Of a stretch of DNA of 64,000 nucleotides, positions 35,970 through 47,808 are shown in pieces. The DNA is from Sepiola atlantica (taxonomy: Eukaryota; Mollusca; Cephalopoda; Sepiida; Sepiolidae). The notes beneath the pieces are model-generated. The model saw only the letters and a list, made by a program, of their open reading frames with translations, was not told the DNA's origin and searched no databases. The stretch covers positions 126,621,959-126,685,958 of the forward strand of contig OY744521.1 in NCBI GenBank assembly GCA_963556195.1, written 5' to 3'. Positions within the stretch are counted from its first letter, which is position 1. The number at the start of each line of letters is the position of its first letter. A program made the translations under genes and the position numbers.

Positions 35970-36205
35970 ATATATAGTCTCGGAAGTTTCTCAACCATTA
36001 AAACTATATAAAAATAAAAAAATTAAAAAAAAAAAAATTAAAAAAAAAAAAATTAAAAAAAAAACTTATAGTCTCAAGTCTTCCAGTGGAAAATCACTCA
36101 TGTAAGTCAATTTATTTTTTACAGTTATTATATTAGTTAGTTTCTAACACTATTTTAAGGGATCATCAGTTGTTTACCATGAAAAACTGTTTCGGGAATT
36201 TATAT
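35970..36205 (-). repeat. Dispersed repeat H, copy 3, inverted
   Basis: The reverse complement reads CCCGAAACAGTTTTTCATGG, CTGATGATCCCTTAAAATAG, GTCTTCCAGTGG-like, then an A/T-run block and GTTGAGAAACTTCCGAGACT. With copy 2 it forms an inverted pair centred on AGAC(TA)nGTCT at 35952-35980. Confidence 0.78.
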
Positions 36206-36347
36206 ATATATATATATATATATAATGGACACAATACATTAGTTTTATCTTCTATCGGTTAAAATGCAAATGCTCTTGCACAAGTAATTAAGTACTCTTT
36301 TTATTCTTCATATCATACTGAATTACACTACGTACAGATACATACGC

Positions 36348-36431
<84 letters not shown>

Positions 36432-36436
36432 ATATA
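36200..36436. repeat. (TA)n and (CA)n(TA)n microsatellites
   Basis: Short TA at 36200-36223, then CA at about 36349-36374 running into TA to 36436. Confidence 0.92.
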
Positions 36437-36537
36437 ATTAACTTGTTACAAATATCCAGGGGGTATAAATCCGAAGGAAGTTGAAACCGGGTGTATGAGA
36501 GTGCTCAATGAAAATTCAGTAACAATAATAAAATCAC

Positions 36538-36541
36538 CAAC

Positions 36542-36594
<53 letters not shown>
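36538..36594. repeat. (AAC)n(AT)n microsatellite
   Basis: Six AAC units followed by about 20 AT units. Confidence 0.93.
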
Positions 36595-36598
<4 letters not shown>

Positions 36599-37169
36599 AC
36601 TTTATGTGAACATCATTTTAATATTTTTAAAAAGATAGATAGATAGAAACGAATTAATAATTTCGCCATAAAAGTGTATACCAAATTTTTCCCCAATCAA
36701 AAACACATGTTTCTCAAATGTGTGTGCTTCGTGTGCGTTTAGTGTATATCAGTATTCGTCCCTATCTATATATGCCACGATGACCTCGAATCCATTTACG
36801 GGTGGAATGTTATTCAAATGTACCCCTCCCTCTCTCACCCTCACCCGTTTTTTGTCACTCTCACGCTTCAACCCGCTCGGGTGGGGAGTACATATGCAAT
36901 AAGTCTAAGTCAATTTGAATGCCGACAGTTGCTCACGTAAGAAAACATTCAAATTACGCACACCACAGGTTATCATATTTAGATTCCATCATATAGGGCC
37001 ACATATTTACACACCGTTGCGTACCGACTTACGTTTCACACAAATCTTACATATACACATATATATATATAAGTTAAAATGGAAAAACGGAAGACCTCAA
37101 ACTCAACGTTTCGCCAAACTGTTGCATGGGCTTTTTCTAAGAGGAAAAAGCTAAAAGTTACACTTTTAG

Positions 37170-37171
<2 letters not shown>
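36595..37171. other. Unassigned, with a GGCGAAACG-type retroelement phrase near 37090-37140 (minus)
   Basis: The minus strand carries AAAAGCCCATGCAACAGTTT followed by GGCGAAACGTTGAG, a phrase of the hairpin-GAAAC type seen in other repeats here. Confidence 0.35.
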
Positions 37172-37213
<42 letters not shown>

Positions 37214-37355
37214 ACTTGATGGATTACGTAATCACTTTATGATGTCATCCACTGTGTACGGTTATTCCACCATGTCTGTTTTTATGAATAACGTGATTCA
37301 TTTGTCATGTTTAGTGACGTCATCATTTATGAATCCATCATTTTGTGACATCATC
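37172..37355. promoter_or_regulatory. (CT)n tract followed by four bZIP-type palindromes
   Basis: CT repeat 37172-37210, then GATTACGTAATC (37222-37233, PAR-bZIP/C/EBP type), TGATGTCA (37240-37247), TGACGTCA (37315-37322, perfect CRE) and TGACATCA (37346-37353). Four related sites in about 130 bases with no adjacent gene in view. Regulatory function is inference only. Confidence 0.3.
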
Positions 37356-37544
37356 CTGTGTGAGCGGAAACAAACAATCAATCAAACAAGATCCACAGTT
37401 TTCGTAGCATATAGACAGAGCAAAGGAATTGTCCCAAATAAACATGTATCGCATGATTATATAAAATTGCGAGTCGTAGGTATTCGTAGAGAAAAATAGG
37501 ATTAAAATAGGATAGACAATTTCAAAGGAATTAACAGAATACTT

Positions 37545-38075
37545 GTCCTAGGGCAGGTAAAATTAATTCGCACCACTTTTATGTCTCTTTACGAAGATTA
37601 AAATCCAGATACAATGCTAATATACCTTATGTCTATAATCCTTATTCCTTCCAATTTCGATCAGAATCCATTACATAATTTTGATTCTAGGCCTAAGCTT
37701 CGTGGAATTTTGCTTAATTGGTGTTTAATGACTATGGGTCGAAATTATTGAAATCTGATATATTTGAATTTTCACATGGGAGGCTGTGCGTATAATGTGT
37801 CCTCTAAAACCCCTTTAAAATACTCCAAAGAAACTGAAATTAGGGGAATATTTATTCATTGTTGTCTCATATCTATCATTAAATTTTCATTAAAATCAGA
37901 GCTATCTGAATTTTCACAAGGGGTTTCCACCCCCTATTTACCCCTTTTGCATACAATTAAATCAAACCAAACCAAATCAAATAGAGCCCAAATTACTCGC
38001 TCTAGCAACTATATTCCAAAATCCATAATGATAGATTAATTAGTTGCGAATTCTGTACATACAAATATATAAACA
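37545..38075 (+). repeat. Dispersed element E, about 530 bp
   Basis: Plus-oriented partner of 31205-31722. Words include GCACCACTTTTATGTCTC, TCGATCAGAATCCATTACAT, AATCAAACCAAACCAAATCA, CCATAATGATAGATTAATTA, GCGAATTCTGTACATAC. Its right half is also present at 62499-62870. Confidence 0.7.
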
Positions 38076-39289
38076 TAATTTCTTATAGATAGATATTTAC
38101 AAAAGAAAAATATCTCCAAAATTCAACCAGCAATATCTCATTTCAGATCAAGGAAGGAAAAAATTATTTCAAATAATTGGGTTGTTTCTTTTTACTCCTC
38201 ATTCCCCCGTTCTCTTCCGGATATTTACAGTTATGGATAGTTTCTAGTTTAAGATATCCGACAGTGTTGAGATCTGTCCAAAGCATTAGGCCATGTGGTT
38301 AATTGAGAACGAAATTATCCTAGCCAAATATAAGTTGAGATTGAAACGATTTGTTTATCCTTCCCTCTTTGTCCAATTATAAGTCAGTGAGGAAATTCGG
38401 CGGGATGTGTGTGTTTGTATGTGTGTGTGTGTGTGTGTGTGGGGGGGTGATGCTTAGTAAGTCCGTGAATGAATTCGGGCATCAGATGCGAGAGTATGGA
38501 GTATATTTTATATAGTCAAGAGGATGATTATAACAGTTAGCCAGTCAGCCAGTCATTGATTCATTTAATGTGGTTTATCGCTGACGCAAGTCTAAATCTC
38601 TGGGAAAATTGTGGATAATATTTTTCTTTACTTAGTGAGTACAAATTTCTAACAAATACAAATAATTTTAACCATTAGGATTAGATAGAAATGGGTGGAC
38701 ATCTGTTAGTTGCATTTTCTTACATAGGAATTCTCTCGAATTGCAATTCGATATATAGACATTTAAAAACTTAACTACATCTTTCTTTATGCTCATAAAA
38801 CTATTAAGTTAGAATAGAACTCAAAACATACAAGATAATAAATTAATTTCGATCTTTACAAAACTAATGTTGTTTCCATTAATAGCTTCCATATTTGTCA
38901 GAAGTCTCTGCAGAACCATTGTTAAGTCGGAAGTTTATTTCGTAAATACAAAAAAAAATGTATGTGATTCCGCACTTCTTCCATTTTGACTCGAGGGGAC
39001 ATAAAGATAAAAAGGGTAGTGGAAATATCACAAGATAAACGATAGGTGGGGTGGTACTCGGATCTATGGTGGTCGACATTTTATTGCTATAAGAATGTCT
39101 CTGATCATTTTTATACACATACACATTTATATCCTGATAAAATTTCTGTGTAAAATTTTATTTAAATAAGGTATTAAGTTAAATCACCAGAATTAATAGA
39201 GTCGATAGAAAATACTTCTCCCATTCTAGAATGAAAAATAAAATATTAATAATTAAAATTAATGACTAGAATGTTCATTTTTTGTTAAA
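38076..39289. other. Unassigned spacer with (TG)n at 38419-38446
   Basis: Only the TG tract and a following G-run are notable. Confidence 0.45.
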
Positions 39290-41360
39290 TATATTTCACC
39301 CCAAACAAGGCAGGCCGCCACTGTAGACGTAAGCGGTTACTGAGAATTAGAGTGTAGGTTTTGGGTGTCACCCCAAGTTGGGTGCAGTGTAGCGAGATGT
39401 CTGTTTACATTAGTTTTTAACCATCTGCATGTCAGTAACGTCGGGGAAACAGTGAGCAGGGAGGGAGTTCCAGAGGCCAGCAGAACGAAAAAAGGAGCTA
39501 TTGGAGTAGAAATCTCTCCGGCATCTGGGGGCCTCCACAGTGAATGGATGGAATTTAGCTGATTGTCGAGTTGGTCTAGTGAATTTACGTTGAGGGAGCA
39601 CCAGAGTAGCCAGCTCATCGGAGCACAATCCATTGAAGTACTTGTAAAACAAGCACAAGGAAGCAAACATTGCGGCGATGGGATAGGGGCTGGAGCTTGG
39701 TTGATAGTGAGGGACGTATTAAGTTGCCAACTCTTTTTTGGACGTGGTCTAAGAGGGAGAGACTAACGGATGATGCACCAGCCCAGATGTGGCAACAATA
39801 CTCTATGCATGGACGGTGGTGGCTTTAGAAGAGATATAGGATTATGTCAGGTGTGAGGAGTTTACTAGCACGGTATAGGAAGCCCACCTTCTTTGCTTCA
39901 GCCTTCAATGTATTTGTTCCAATTCATGTTACCTGTGAAGGTTAGGTTGAGGAGTTTGAATGATGAACTCTCAGGTAGAGTGTTATTGGCCATGACAATC
40001 GGTGGTTGGAGAGGTTCCTTGTAGTCATTGAAGGAAAGGAGCTTTGTCTTTGCGGCATTAAAAGTAACCAACCATTTATGACCCCAATCCACTACAGACT
40101 GGAGGTCATTTTCTAAGGATTCAGCGATCGCCTCGGATATGATCGCGTCCGTTTTGACCACATGACGAGAGTACAGCATGGTGTCGTCAGCAAATATACC
40201 AATCTCAGACTCAATGTCATCAAGGAGATCGTTTATGAAGATCAGAAACAATAAAGGTCCAAGAATAGATCCCTGGGGTACACCAGCATTTATGTCATGT
40301 TGCTTAGATGAACGGCCATCGAGGACAACCTGGATCTTTCTTTTGGTTAGGAAGAATCTAATTATATTAAGTATTTGCCCAGTAATACCGTATGAGCGTA
40401 TTTTCAGGAGAGGCCCTTTGTGCCAGACCTTGTCAAAAGTTTTGGATGTATCAAGCGCTACTGCTCTAGCTTAACCTTCTTTGTCCAGTGTATGATATAT
40501 GAGATGACCGTTAGGATGTCTGCAGTAGATCGTGCTTGTCTAAATCCATACTGGCAGTCAGAAAGAAGTGTAGCATTAACTAAGTGGCGTACTATCGCTA
40601 GATTGATTAAGGATTCAAAGATTTTAACAAAGATCGGGAGTAAACTAATTGGGCAGTTGTTCTGAGGATCAGTTCTATCCCCAGAATTCTTGAAGACTTG
40701 TACCACAGAGGTAATTTTCCAGCTATCGGGGAAGCAAGATTCAGCTAGGCATTTGTTGTAGAGTTTTGTAGAGAACAGGGGCCAGTTCAGCAGACCATTT
40801 CTTTATTACTATTACAGGTTTAAGATCAAGCCCACAAACTTTGGAGGTGTCAAGGTTTTATATGATGTCTCTGACCTGAGAGCGGGTGATGACTAGGTTA
40901 TCAAATGTGGCTTCAGTCCGCAATTGGAATTTAGGGAGGTGGTTGTTTGCCCAGTCCAGAGTGGAGTTTAAGGCGAAACCCTGCGCATGTAGTTCAGCCT
41001 TATCAGTTGCCATACAAACGACAACATCGTGGTTTGATAGTGGGGGAATCGTTGATTGACCATTGTTCACCACACTAGTGAAGATTTTTCAGAAATCGCG
41101 AGTACCTAGTTTCTGTGACTGAATGCGTTTTTTTTATTAATTCAGCATACCTTCTCTTTGCTTCACCTATCACGGCCTTAAAATTATTCATTGATTCTAT
41201 AAATTGCTGTCTATTAGTAACTGACTTATGGCGGCCGAATTTACGGAATGCTTGCTGCCTCTCGGCAATGGCAGCTGCACATTCCGAGGTGAACCATTGG
41301 GGAGAGTGGAGCTTGCTAAAGAATTTTCGCATGGAGACAATGCCTGCTTTGACCCATTCA
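39290..41360 (-). mobile_element. Jockey-type LINE, 2.07 kb 5'-truncated copy with FADD retained
   Basis: The 3' end is at the left (CAAGGCAGGCCGCCACTGTA). On the minus strand it encodes the linker from about 41355 (RKFFSKLHSPQWFTSECAAA), RT text ISLLPIFVKIFESLINLAI, the active-site stretch FINDLLDDIESEIGIFADD with FADD at 40194-40183, and the C-terminal region (FTGNMNWNKYIEG near 39900). The endonuclease is absent: the copy ends abruptly inside GACCCATTC. Frameshifts near 40660, 40250 and 39750 and several stops make it inactive, although less decayed around the RT core than 15188-17455. Confidence 0.92.
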
Positions 41361-41459
41361 TATTATTTACTATGAGTAAACAATTAAGTGGAAATGCTAA
41401 CATTAATAAAGTTTGGAGGAAGTCGTAATGTTGATGACAACAATAACTCTAATATTACT

Positions 41460-41479
41460 ACTACTACTACTGCTGCTGA

Positions 41480-41511
<32 letters not shown>

Positions 41512-41530
41512 ATAATAATAATAATAATAA
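41460..41530. repeat. (CTA)n(ATA)n microsatellite
   Basis: ACT units pass into AAT units. Confidence 0.95.
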
Positions 41531-41531
41531 C

Positions 41532-41745
41532 CGCCCATAAAAAAAATATTCGTTGCTAGCGAAAAATCAATGATAAGCAGCTGTTGCGATAACGCAAAGT
41601 TAATTGCAATGGCTATCGAAAGAGGTGGCGAGTACTTGAAATCTGGGGAGAGTTGTTGTCACTCAGACTCAGTGGAATACCTCTGGTTACTATCAATCAG
41701 CAATCACTGATAATAACTTGTGTGAGAACTCTTAGTGGGTAATAA
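41532..41745 (+). repeat. LINE-associated dispersed repeat, partner of 24811-25165
   Basis: TGTTGCGATAACGCAAAG, GTTGTCACTCAGACTCAGTG, AACTTGTGTGAGAACTCTTA, then AAT repeats, in the same order as the minus strand of 24811-25165. Confidence 0.65.
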
Positions 41746-41746
41746 A

Positions 41747-41829
<83 letters not shown>

Positions 41830-41830
41830 G
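41743..41830. repeat. (AAAT)n(AAT)n microsatellite
   Basis: A few AAAT units then about 22 AAT units. Confidence 0.96.
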
Positions 41831-42116
41831 ATCCACAAAAAATAATAATCTCACTATAGTGAATCTCAAAATATTCAAACATTTCTACAGAAGCGCACAC
41901 ATATAAACCTTTTTAGATTATTTTATTCATTTATTTATTTATCTATTTATTTATGTTTTACTTTTTATTATTCATTTATTTAATTATGTAATTGTTAATT
42001 TATTTTATTGATTCGAGGAAAATAACACTGCTAATGTTATTTAGTTATGACTAAAATGTTAAATAAAACTGCTAAAATTAATAAAGTTAGAAGTATATGA
42101 TAGTTTAACACAGTTT

Positions 42117-42320
42117 GTCTCGGATTAAAATGTAGTATCTGTTCTGATGCTGCATTTAATCTTTTCTGTCCTCGGCCAATAGAGGAGATGTCCTTTTAGA
42201 TTGAAGCAATTTTTATTTTGGTTACAACCAGAGTGCTCCTTTGTGGGGAGCAAGATTTCCCCACATTAAAAACTGATGTTGTTTCTTACTCTGCCCTCGT
42301 GGGGAGGCAAGTAAATAGGA
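42117..42320 (+). mobile_element. U2-snRNA-like SINE or pseudogene
   Basis: TCTCGG is followed by ATTAAAATGTAGTATCTGTT, which matches U2 around the GUAGUA branch-point-recognition site. Then come TTTAATCTTTTC and a hairpin CTGTCCTC...GAGGAGATG at the place of the U2 GUCCUC/GAGGAC stem, and a weak GATT-GAAGC match to the U2 Sm-site flank. Downstream text (CAGAGTGCTC, CTTACTCTGCCCTCGTGGGG) resembles family B. Not expected to be a functional U2 gene: it is shortened and has no recognisable snRNA promoter. Confidence 0.6.
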
Positions 42321-43572
42321 AAAATAACATCCAAACTATTAATAGCGATAATGAAAATACCAGTGCAGTTAGTAAATTATACTTCCTCGTTTTTTTCTCT
42401 TGCCAAAATTATTGCTTGATATACAACATTGTTTGTGTTGCAATTGCCATTCAAAAAACAACAACATTGGTGTTTAACTCTACAATTACCATGTGTTCTA
42501 TTTGGAGTTCCTTCTTTGTTATCTATCTTGTTTGTTCTGATAATACTCTCAAACTTTTTGCGACTTATTTTTATTGAAGATTTTTGTAGTGGGTTATCTC
42601 AATTAAAATGCCGTTTTATATGCGTGTATGGTGCTGGAAAAATATATTTAGATGTCGCTTGCATAAGTGTCCATTTACGAAATGCCTGCTACTTATCTTT
42701 TATTTACCTCCGATGCACACAAATCGTGAATTTACAAATACACATTTAGCAATGAACAATTCAAAACATAAAATGTACGATAAATTTTTAAAACTCCAGG
42801 TTCAGGTGAAAAAAACTATTTGAACAAATTGATTTTACATTTCTTTTTATGGTCTGCTTGTTTTACGGCAAGTCAACCCATTTTGGAATTATTGAATGAC
42901 CAACCAAAATTGTAAACGATCCATTGTATATGTTTCATTGAGCACAAGTTCCTATTTTAAACATTGCGAGTTCATAGCTTCTCTAACAATATTAATTCGT
43001 AAATGGCTAAAAAAAAAGTAAGATTTTATTGCATTTGAAACCCACTCAGACGATTTCATAAGATGCAATGAGATCCATTAGACCACTAACACACACATCA
43101 ATATTTCAACTCTTCGTTGCATTTTCACATTTGGTTTGCAATTACTAACCGAATACACGAAGAATGAGACGGTGTCGACCTAATGTAGATCTATGCTTCC
43201 CGTGAAAGTCTTTGGAGATTCCTACTGGGCGTACAAATGTTATAACCTGGTGTCTAACTAAGCAAAGCTGTATCCGTACTGCAAGTAATGAAACACTCGC
43301 ATATTTCCCAAAAGACGTACATTAAAGTCATACAAAACATGATGAATGGAAGTTGAAAAAGAGTCATTCTTAATTACAGGCATTTAAATTGTTGACATAT
43401 TTGTCGAATTTGTTTAAACAATGGAAATGAAGGGAAAACTTTCATGAATAGATTTTATTCAAACGAACATTTTTCTTTCTTCTTCTCCTTTGACGAGTAT
43501 TTGAAGTTTATTTCGTCGACTTTTCTTCGCCATACTGAGGATCCACTTAGAAACTACTTAGATGATGATGAT

Positions 43573-43576
<4 letters not shown>
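42321..43576. other. Unassigned spacer
   Basis: A 119-codon and a 106-codon plus-strand frame (42218-42749) contain no domain I recognise. A small shared repeat (CGGCAAGTCAACCCATTTTG) lies near 42855. Confidence 0.4.

Positions 43577-43632
<56 letters not shown>
43577..43632. repeat. (ATC)n microsatellite
   Basis: About 18 units. On the plus strand it reads poly-His in a short frame, with no other protein evidence. Confidence 0.97.
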
Positions 43633-44275
43633 TTTATTGTTACCACATTAACAACGCCATCTGGTAGCAGATGCACTCAGTACTAGACAGAAAAAGATAG
43701 ACATTCAACATGCACCCCCCTCCACCGACACTCTCAAGTGATGCATTCGGTTTCATGCCGGCCTAAGACGTCAATTTGAGTAAGGAACTACAACGACCGG
43801 ATCAACAAATCTACTCCGCTACTAGAGCTGTTCTCCTTGTAGAACTCTTAACACGGTTTTAAATCCCGATTTCCAATTTAACAAGAAGCCCTTCCAACTT
43901 CTATATTTTATTCATCCAATTTGACCTCGTGCTTTACTAGGGAATACTACACTCTGGGTATGGTAAGTAGTGTATAAAGGATACTCCGATAGAGAGCCGG
44001 TGAGGAGGACTATGAGTGAGTAGTACCGTAGACTAAACATTCACACCTTTGCGGGATAACTAGTATAGGAAAAGGGAATCTACACCAGCTGCCGGCTTAC
44101 TTGGCTTTATCTGGGAAAGTGAAGGAATTCGTTTATCGTCAAGTATACAGAGAAAGAATGGCCTCCGACTGAATATACTTTTTCTCTAGCAACACAATCA
44201 ATGGAGTTAGATGAATATTAGACCATTCAACATATTCTACTCAGATATCTTTTTATGTTCACCGGTTGATATCAT
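43633..44275. other. Unassigned spacer
   Basis: No recognised feature. Confidence 0.4.
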
Positions 44276-44594
44276 TTTGACCAAGGAGATTATGCTTCCG
44301 ATTGAGTTTGTTCGTTGGTATGTCACTGTGTTTTTTTGTTTATGTACAACCTAGCGACCATTTAATTTTGGGATATCTAGGTCAAATGTCACCGTCAAGG
44401 TCACAGAAAAGATTAAAGTTACACTTTAGAGACTCGCTACCTGGCCCATGATGTAGCCAGTGAAGTTCCTTAGCTTATATAATATTGACCCTGACATTAA
44501 CTTCGAAAGGTTTAGCTACAGTCAAAATTTTGACTGAATTTATGCTTCCGAATTTTTCAAATTTGCTGCATGGATCTGATGCTTTTTGATAACA
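44276..44594 (+). mobile_element. MITE left part, interrupted by a LINE
   Basis: Collinear with 6675-7075 of the MITE at 6668-7211: CCAAGGAGATTATGCTTCC, CGTCAAGGTCACAGAAAAG, AGAGACTCGCTACCTGG, GATCTGATGCTTTTTGATAA. It continues after the LINE at 47653. Confidence 0.8.
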
Positions 44595-47500
44595 TGAACC
44601 AAGTCACGACTAATGGACTGGTTCTGTGAGCTTATTGGCGCCAAACAAGCACACACTTTGCCCTCCTCTCTCTATTTACAAACAAATCTGAATATACAAA
44701 ATAAGAAAACCAAACCTAAACTATGCACCCAACAAAAACATCTTCACCTCCGCCCTTGAGACTAGCATTCACAAATATCCGGGGACTTAGAACCAACATT
44801 AACGACGTATAAACTTTTCTCCTGGCAAACTCCCCGGATATCCTAGCACTAATTGAAACGAACCTTCAATCCTCAATCTCCTCTCACCACTTTGACATGA
44901 CTGATTACTTTTCACTCTATCGTAAGGACTCTGACAAACATATGCATGGGCTAGGAGTTTATATTCGGAACACCCTCCCCTTGACTAGAGAACATAGGTT
45001 AGAATCAGATGGCCAAGCCTATATGTGCTTTAGATTGACCTAACATCACAGAGTTAGTTACTTATATGTCTTATATCGTTCTCCTTCGACCCAGGACTGT
45101 ACATTGCTTGACTCTGTAGAGCACTCTCATTCGACTCGAATGCCCAAATACATGTATTTGGGGATTTTAATGCACACCACCGTGACTGGTTGGGATTCTC
45201 CAGCGTTACTGATGCAGTTGGGAACTCTACGTTTAAGTTCTCCTCAGCTCACGACCTCTTACAGACTGTCACTTTTCCGACCCGCTTTCCAGATCGCGCG
45301 GACCAGCAATCTTCACTTTTCGACCTGTTCTTGACCTCACTATCTGAGGCTTGTATAGGGAATGCCCATAGCCCGCTCGGAAACTCTGATCATGTTGTAG
45401 TAATGATACTTATCACCTTAAAAACTCGTCCAAAAGCTGAAAAGCCGTTGCTTAAAACGACGAAAAACTATGAATAGGCTGACTTTGAATCTCTCAGGGA
45501 TCACATCAGCGACGCCCCATGGAGTGTAACCTTCTCACTCCCTGCTTATCAGTGTGCAAATGAGCTAACCGAATGGGTCAAATCAGGCATTGATGCTTAT
45601 GTCCCCACGCGAAAATTCTTCAGCAAACCACACTCTCCTCAATGGTTCACCTCAGAATGTGAAGCTGCTATTGCTGAGAAGCAGAAGGCATTCCGAAAAT
45701 TTGGCCGGCATAAGTCAACTGCGAACAGACAAAAATTTGTAGAAGCAAGAAATGATTGCAAAGTAGTGATAGATGAAGCAAAGAGAAGGTATACAGAGAT
45801 AACCAAAAAACGCATTCAGTCACAGAAACTAGGTACTCGTGATTTCTGGAAAATATACAATAGTGTGATGAACAATGGACAATCGACAATTCCCCCACTA
45901 TCAAATCACAACGATGTTGTTTGCACGGCAACTGATAAGGCTGAACTACTTGCGCAGGGTTTCGCCTTAAACTCCACTCTGGACTCGGCAAGCAACCACC
46001 TTCCTAAATTCCAATTGCGGACTGAAGCCATATTTGAGAACCTGGTCATCACCCGCTCTCAGGTCAAAGACATCATATAAAACCTTGACACCTCCAACAC
46101 CTGTGGGCCTGATCTTATACCAGTAATAGTAATAAAGAAATGTTCTGCTGAGCTGACCCCTGTCCTCTAAAAACTATGCAACAAATGCTTTACCGAATCT
46201 TGTTTCCCTGATAGTAGGAAAGTTGCCTCTGTGGTACCAGTCTTCAAGATTTCTGGAGATAGAACTAATCATCAGAACAACCGCCCAAGCAGTTTACTCT
46301 CGATCTTTGGTAAAATCTTTGAATCCTTAATCAATCTAGCGATAGCCAGGCACCTAGTTAATGCTAAACTTCTTTCTGATCATCAATACGGATTCAGACA
46401 AGCATGATCTACTGCAGATATCCTAACGGTCATCTCTGAACGCATATACCATACACTGGACAAGGCAGGTGAAGCTAGGGCGGTAGTGCTCGATATATCC
46501 AAGGCCTTTGACAAGGTCTGGAATGAAGGGCTTCTCCTAAAACTGCACTCATATGGTATTATTGGACGAATATTTAATTTAATTAGATCCTTCCTAACCA
46601 AAAGAAATATTCAGGTTGTACTTGATGGCGGTTCTTCTAAGCAACATGGCATAAATGCTGGTGTACCCCAGGGATCTATTCTTGGACCTCTACTGTTCCT
46701 GATTTTCATAAATGACTTGCCTGATGCCATTGCGACTGAGATAGGAATATTTGCTGACGGCACCATGCTCTACTCTCATCATGTGGACAAAACCGACGCG
46801 CACATATCTGAGGCAATGGCTGAATCCTTCGAAAATGACCTCTAGTCTGTAGTAGAATGGCGTTAAACATAGATGGTAACTTTTAATGCCGCAAAGACAA
46901 AACTCCTTTCCTTCAATAACAACAAGAAACCTCTTCAACTGCCGATTGTCATGGCAAATAGCACCCTGCCTGAGAGTTCATCATTCAAACTCCTCGGCCT
47001 AACTTTCACAGGTAACATGAATTGGAATAAATACATTGAAAACATTGCCAGGGCTGCTGCAAAGAAGGTGGGCTCCCTCTACCGTGTCAGTAAACTTCTC
47101 ACACCTGACATTATCCTATATCTCTACAAAGACACCATCCGCCCATGCATGGAGTATTGTTGCCACATCTGGGCTGGTGTATCATCCACTTGTCTCTTCC
47201 TCTTAAACAAGGTCCAAACAAGAGTCGCCAACTTAATAGGTCCCTCACTATCAACCAAGCTCCAGCCCCTGTCCCATCGCCGCAATGTTGCTTCCTTGTT
47301 TTACAAGTACTTCAATGGATTATGCTCTGATGAGCTTGCTGCTCTGGTACAGCCACGACGTAAATTCACTAGACCAACCCGACAATCTGTCAAATCCCAT
47401 CCATTGACTGTGGGTGTCCCCAGGTGCCGAAGAGCTTCTTTCCTCGTGCTGCTGGACTCTGGAATTCCCTCTCTTCTCCCTGATTTCTTGACGTTATTGA

Positions 47501-47652
47501 CATGCAGAAATTTAATGTAAACAGACCTCTCGCTGCGCAGCTCTTAATTTAGGTTGACCCCCAAAAAAACCTTAACCTTTTTTTTTCTCAGTAGCCCCTT
47601 ACGTCTACAGTGGCGGGCTGCCTTGTTTGGTGGTGAACTATGTTGTTAAACA
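44595..47652 (+). mobile_element. Jockey-type LINE, longest copy (3.06 kb), nested in a MITE
   Basis: Both ends are defined by the interrupted MITE: its sequence stops after GATAACA at 44594 and resumes at AACAGTAAGC (47653). The shared AACA is a minimal target duplication. The LINE has a short 5' leader, one long (now broken) open frame with AP endonuclease and RT, and a 3' end CAGTAGCCCCTTACGTCTAC then GTGAACTATGTT shared by all seven copies. No ORF1 is seen, so even this copy may be 5'-truncated. Superfamily is inferred from the protein order; a CR1-type assignment is possible. Confidence 0.92.
44723..47520 (+). pseudogene. Broken endonuclease-reverse transcriptase frame of the LINE
   Basis: The likely start is ATG 44723. 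The AP-endonuclease motifs in order are LAFTNIRGLRTN, ALIETNL, GDFNAHHRDW (near 45155) and NSDHVVVMI (near 45390). Then come a linker, and an RT with KVASVVPVFK, FGKIFESLINLAI, VVLDISKAFDKVW (46480), GVPQGSILGPLLFLIFINDL (46660) and FADGTMLYS (46750). The C-terminus ends at TAA 47518-47520. The N-terminal part is in one frame, the rest in another (shift near 45120-45170). In-frame stops include 45478, 46078, 46168, 46405 and 46843. The second catalytic Asp of FADD is Gly here (GAC to GGC), so even a repaired frame would lack RT activity. Confidence 0.9.
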
Positions 47653-47806
47653 AACAGTAAGCATCGTGAAAATTTTCAGCCTGATTAGATAAAGAGATTT
47701 TGAATTATCAACGTTTCCATGACATAACTTCGGAAATATTTCGTATAATATGGAGAAGTCAGGTTTAGATAAGACTTTGACCAATGCTTACGTTGTCAGG
47801 CGGGGG
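47653..47806 (+). mobile_element. MITE right part
   Basis: AATTTTCAGCCTGATTAGAT, TTATCAACGTTTCC and TTGTCAGGCGGGGG complete the MITE begun at 44276, followed by TA (47807-47808). Confidence 0.82.
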
Positions 47807-47808
47807 TA

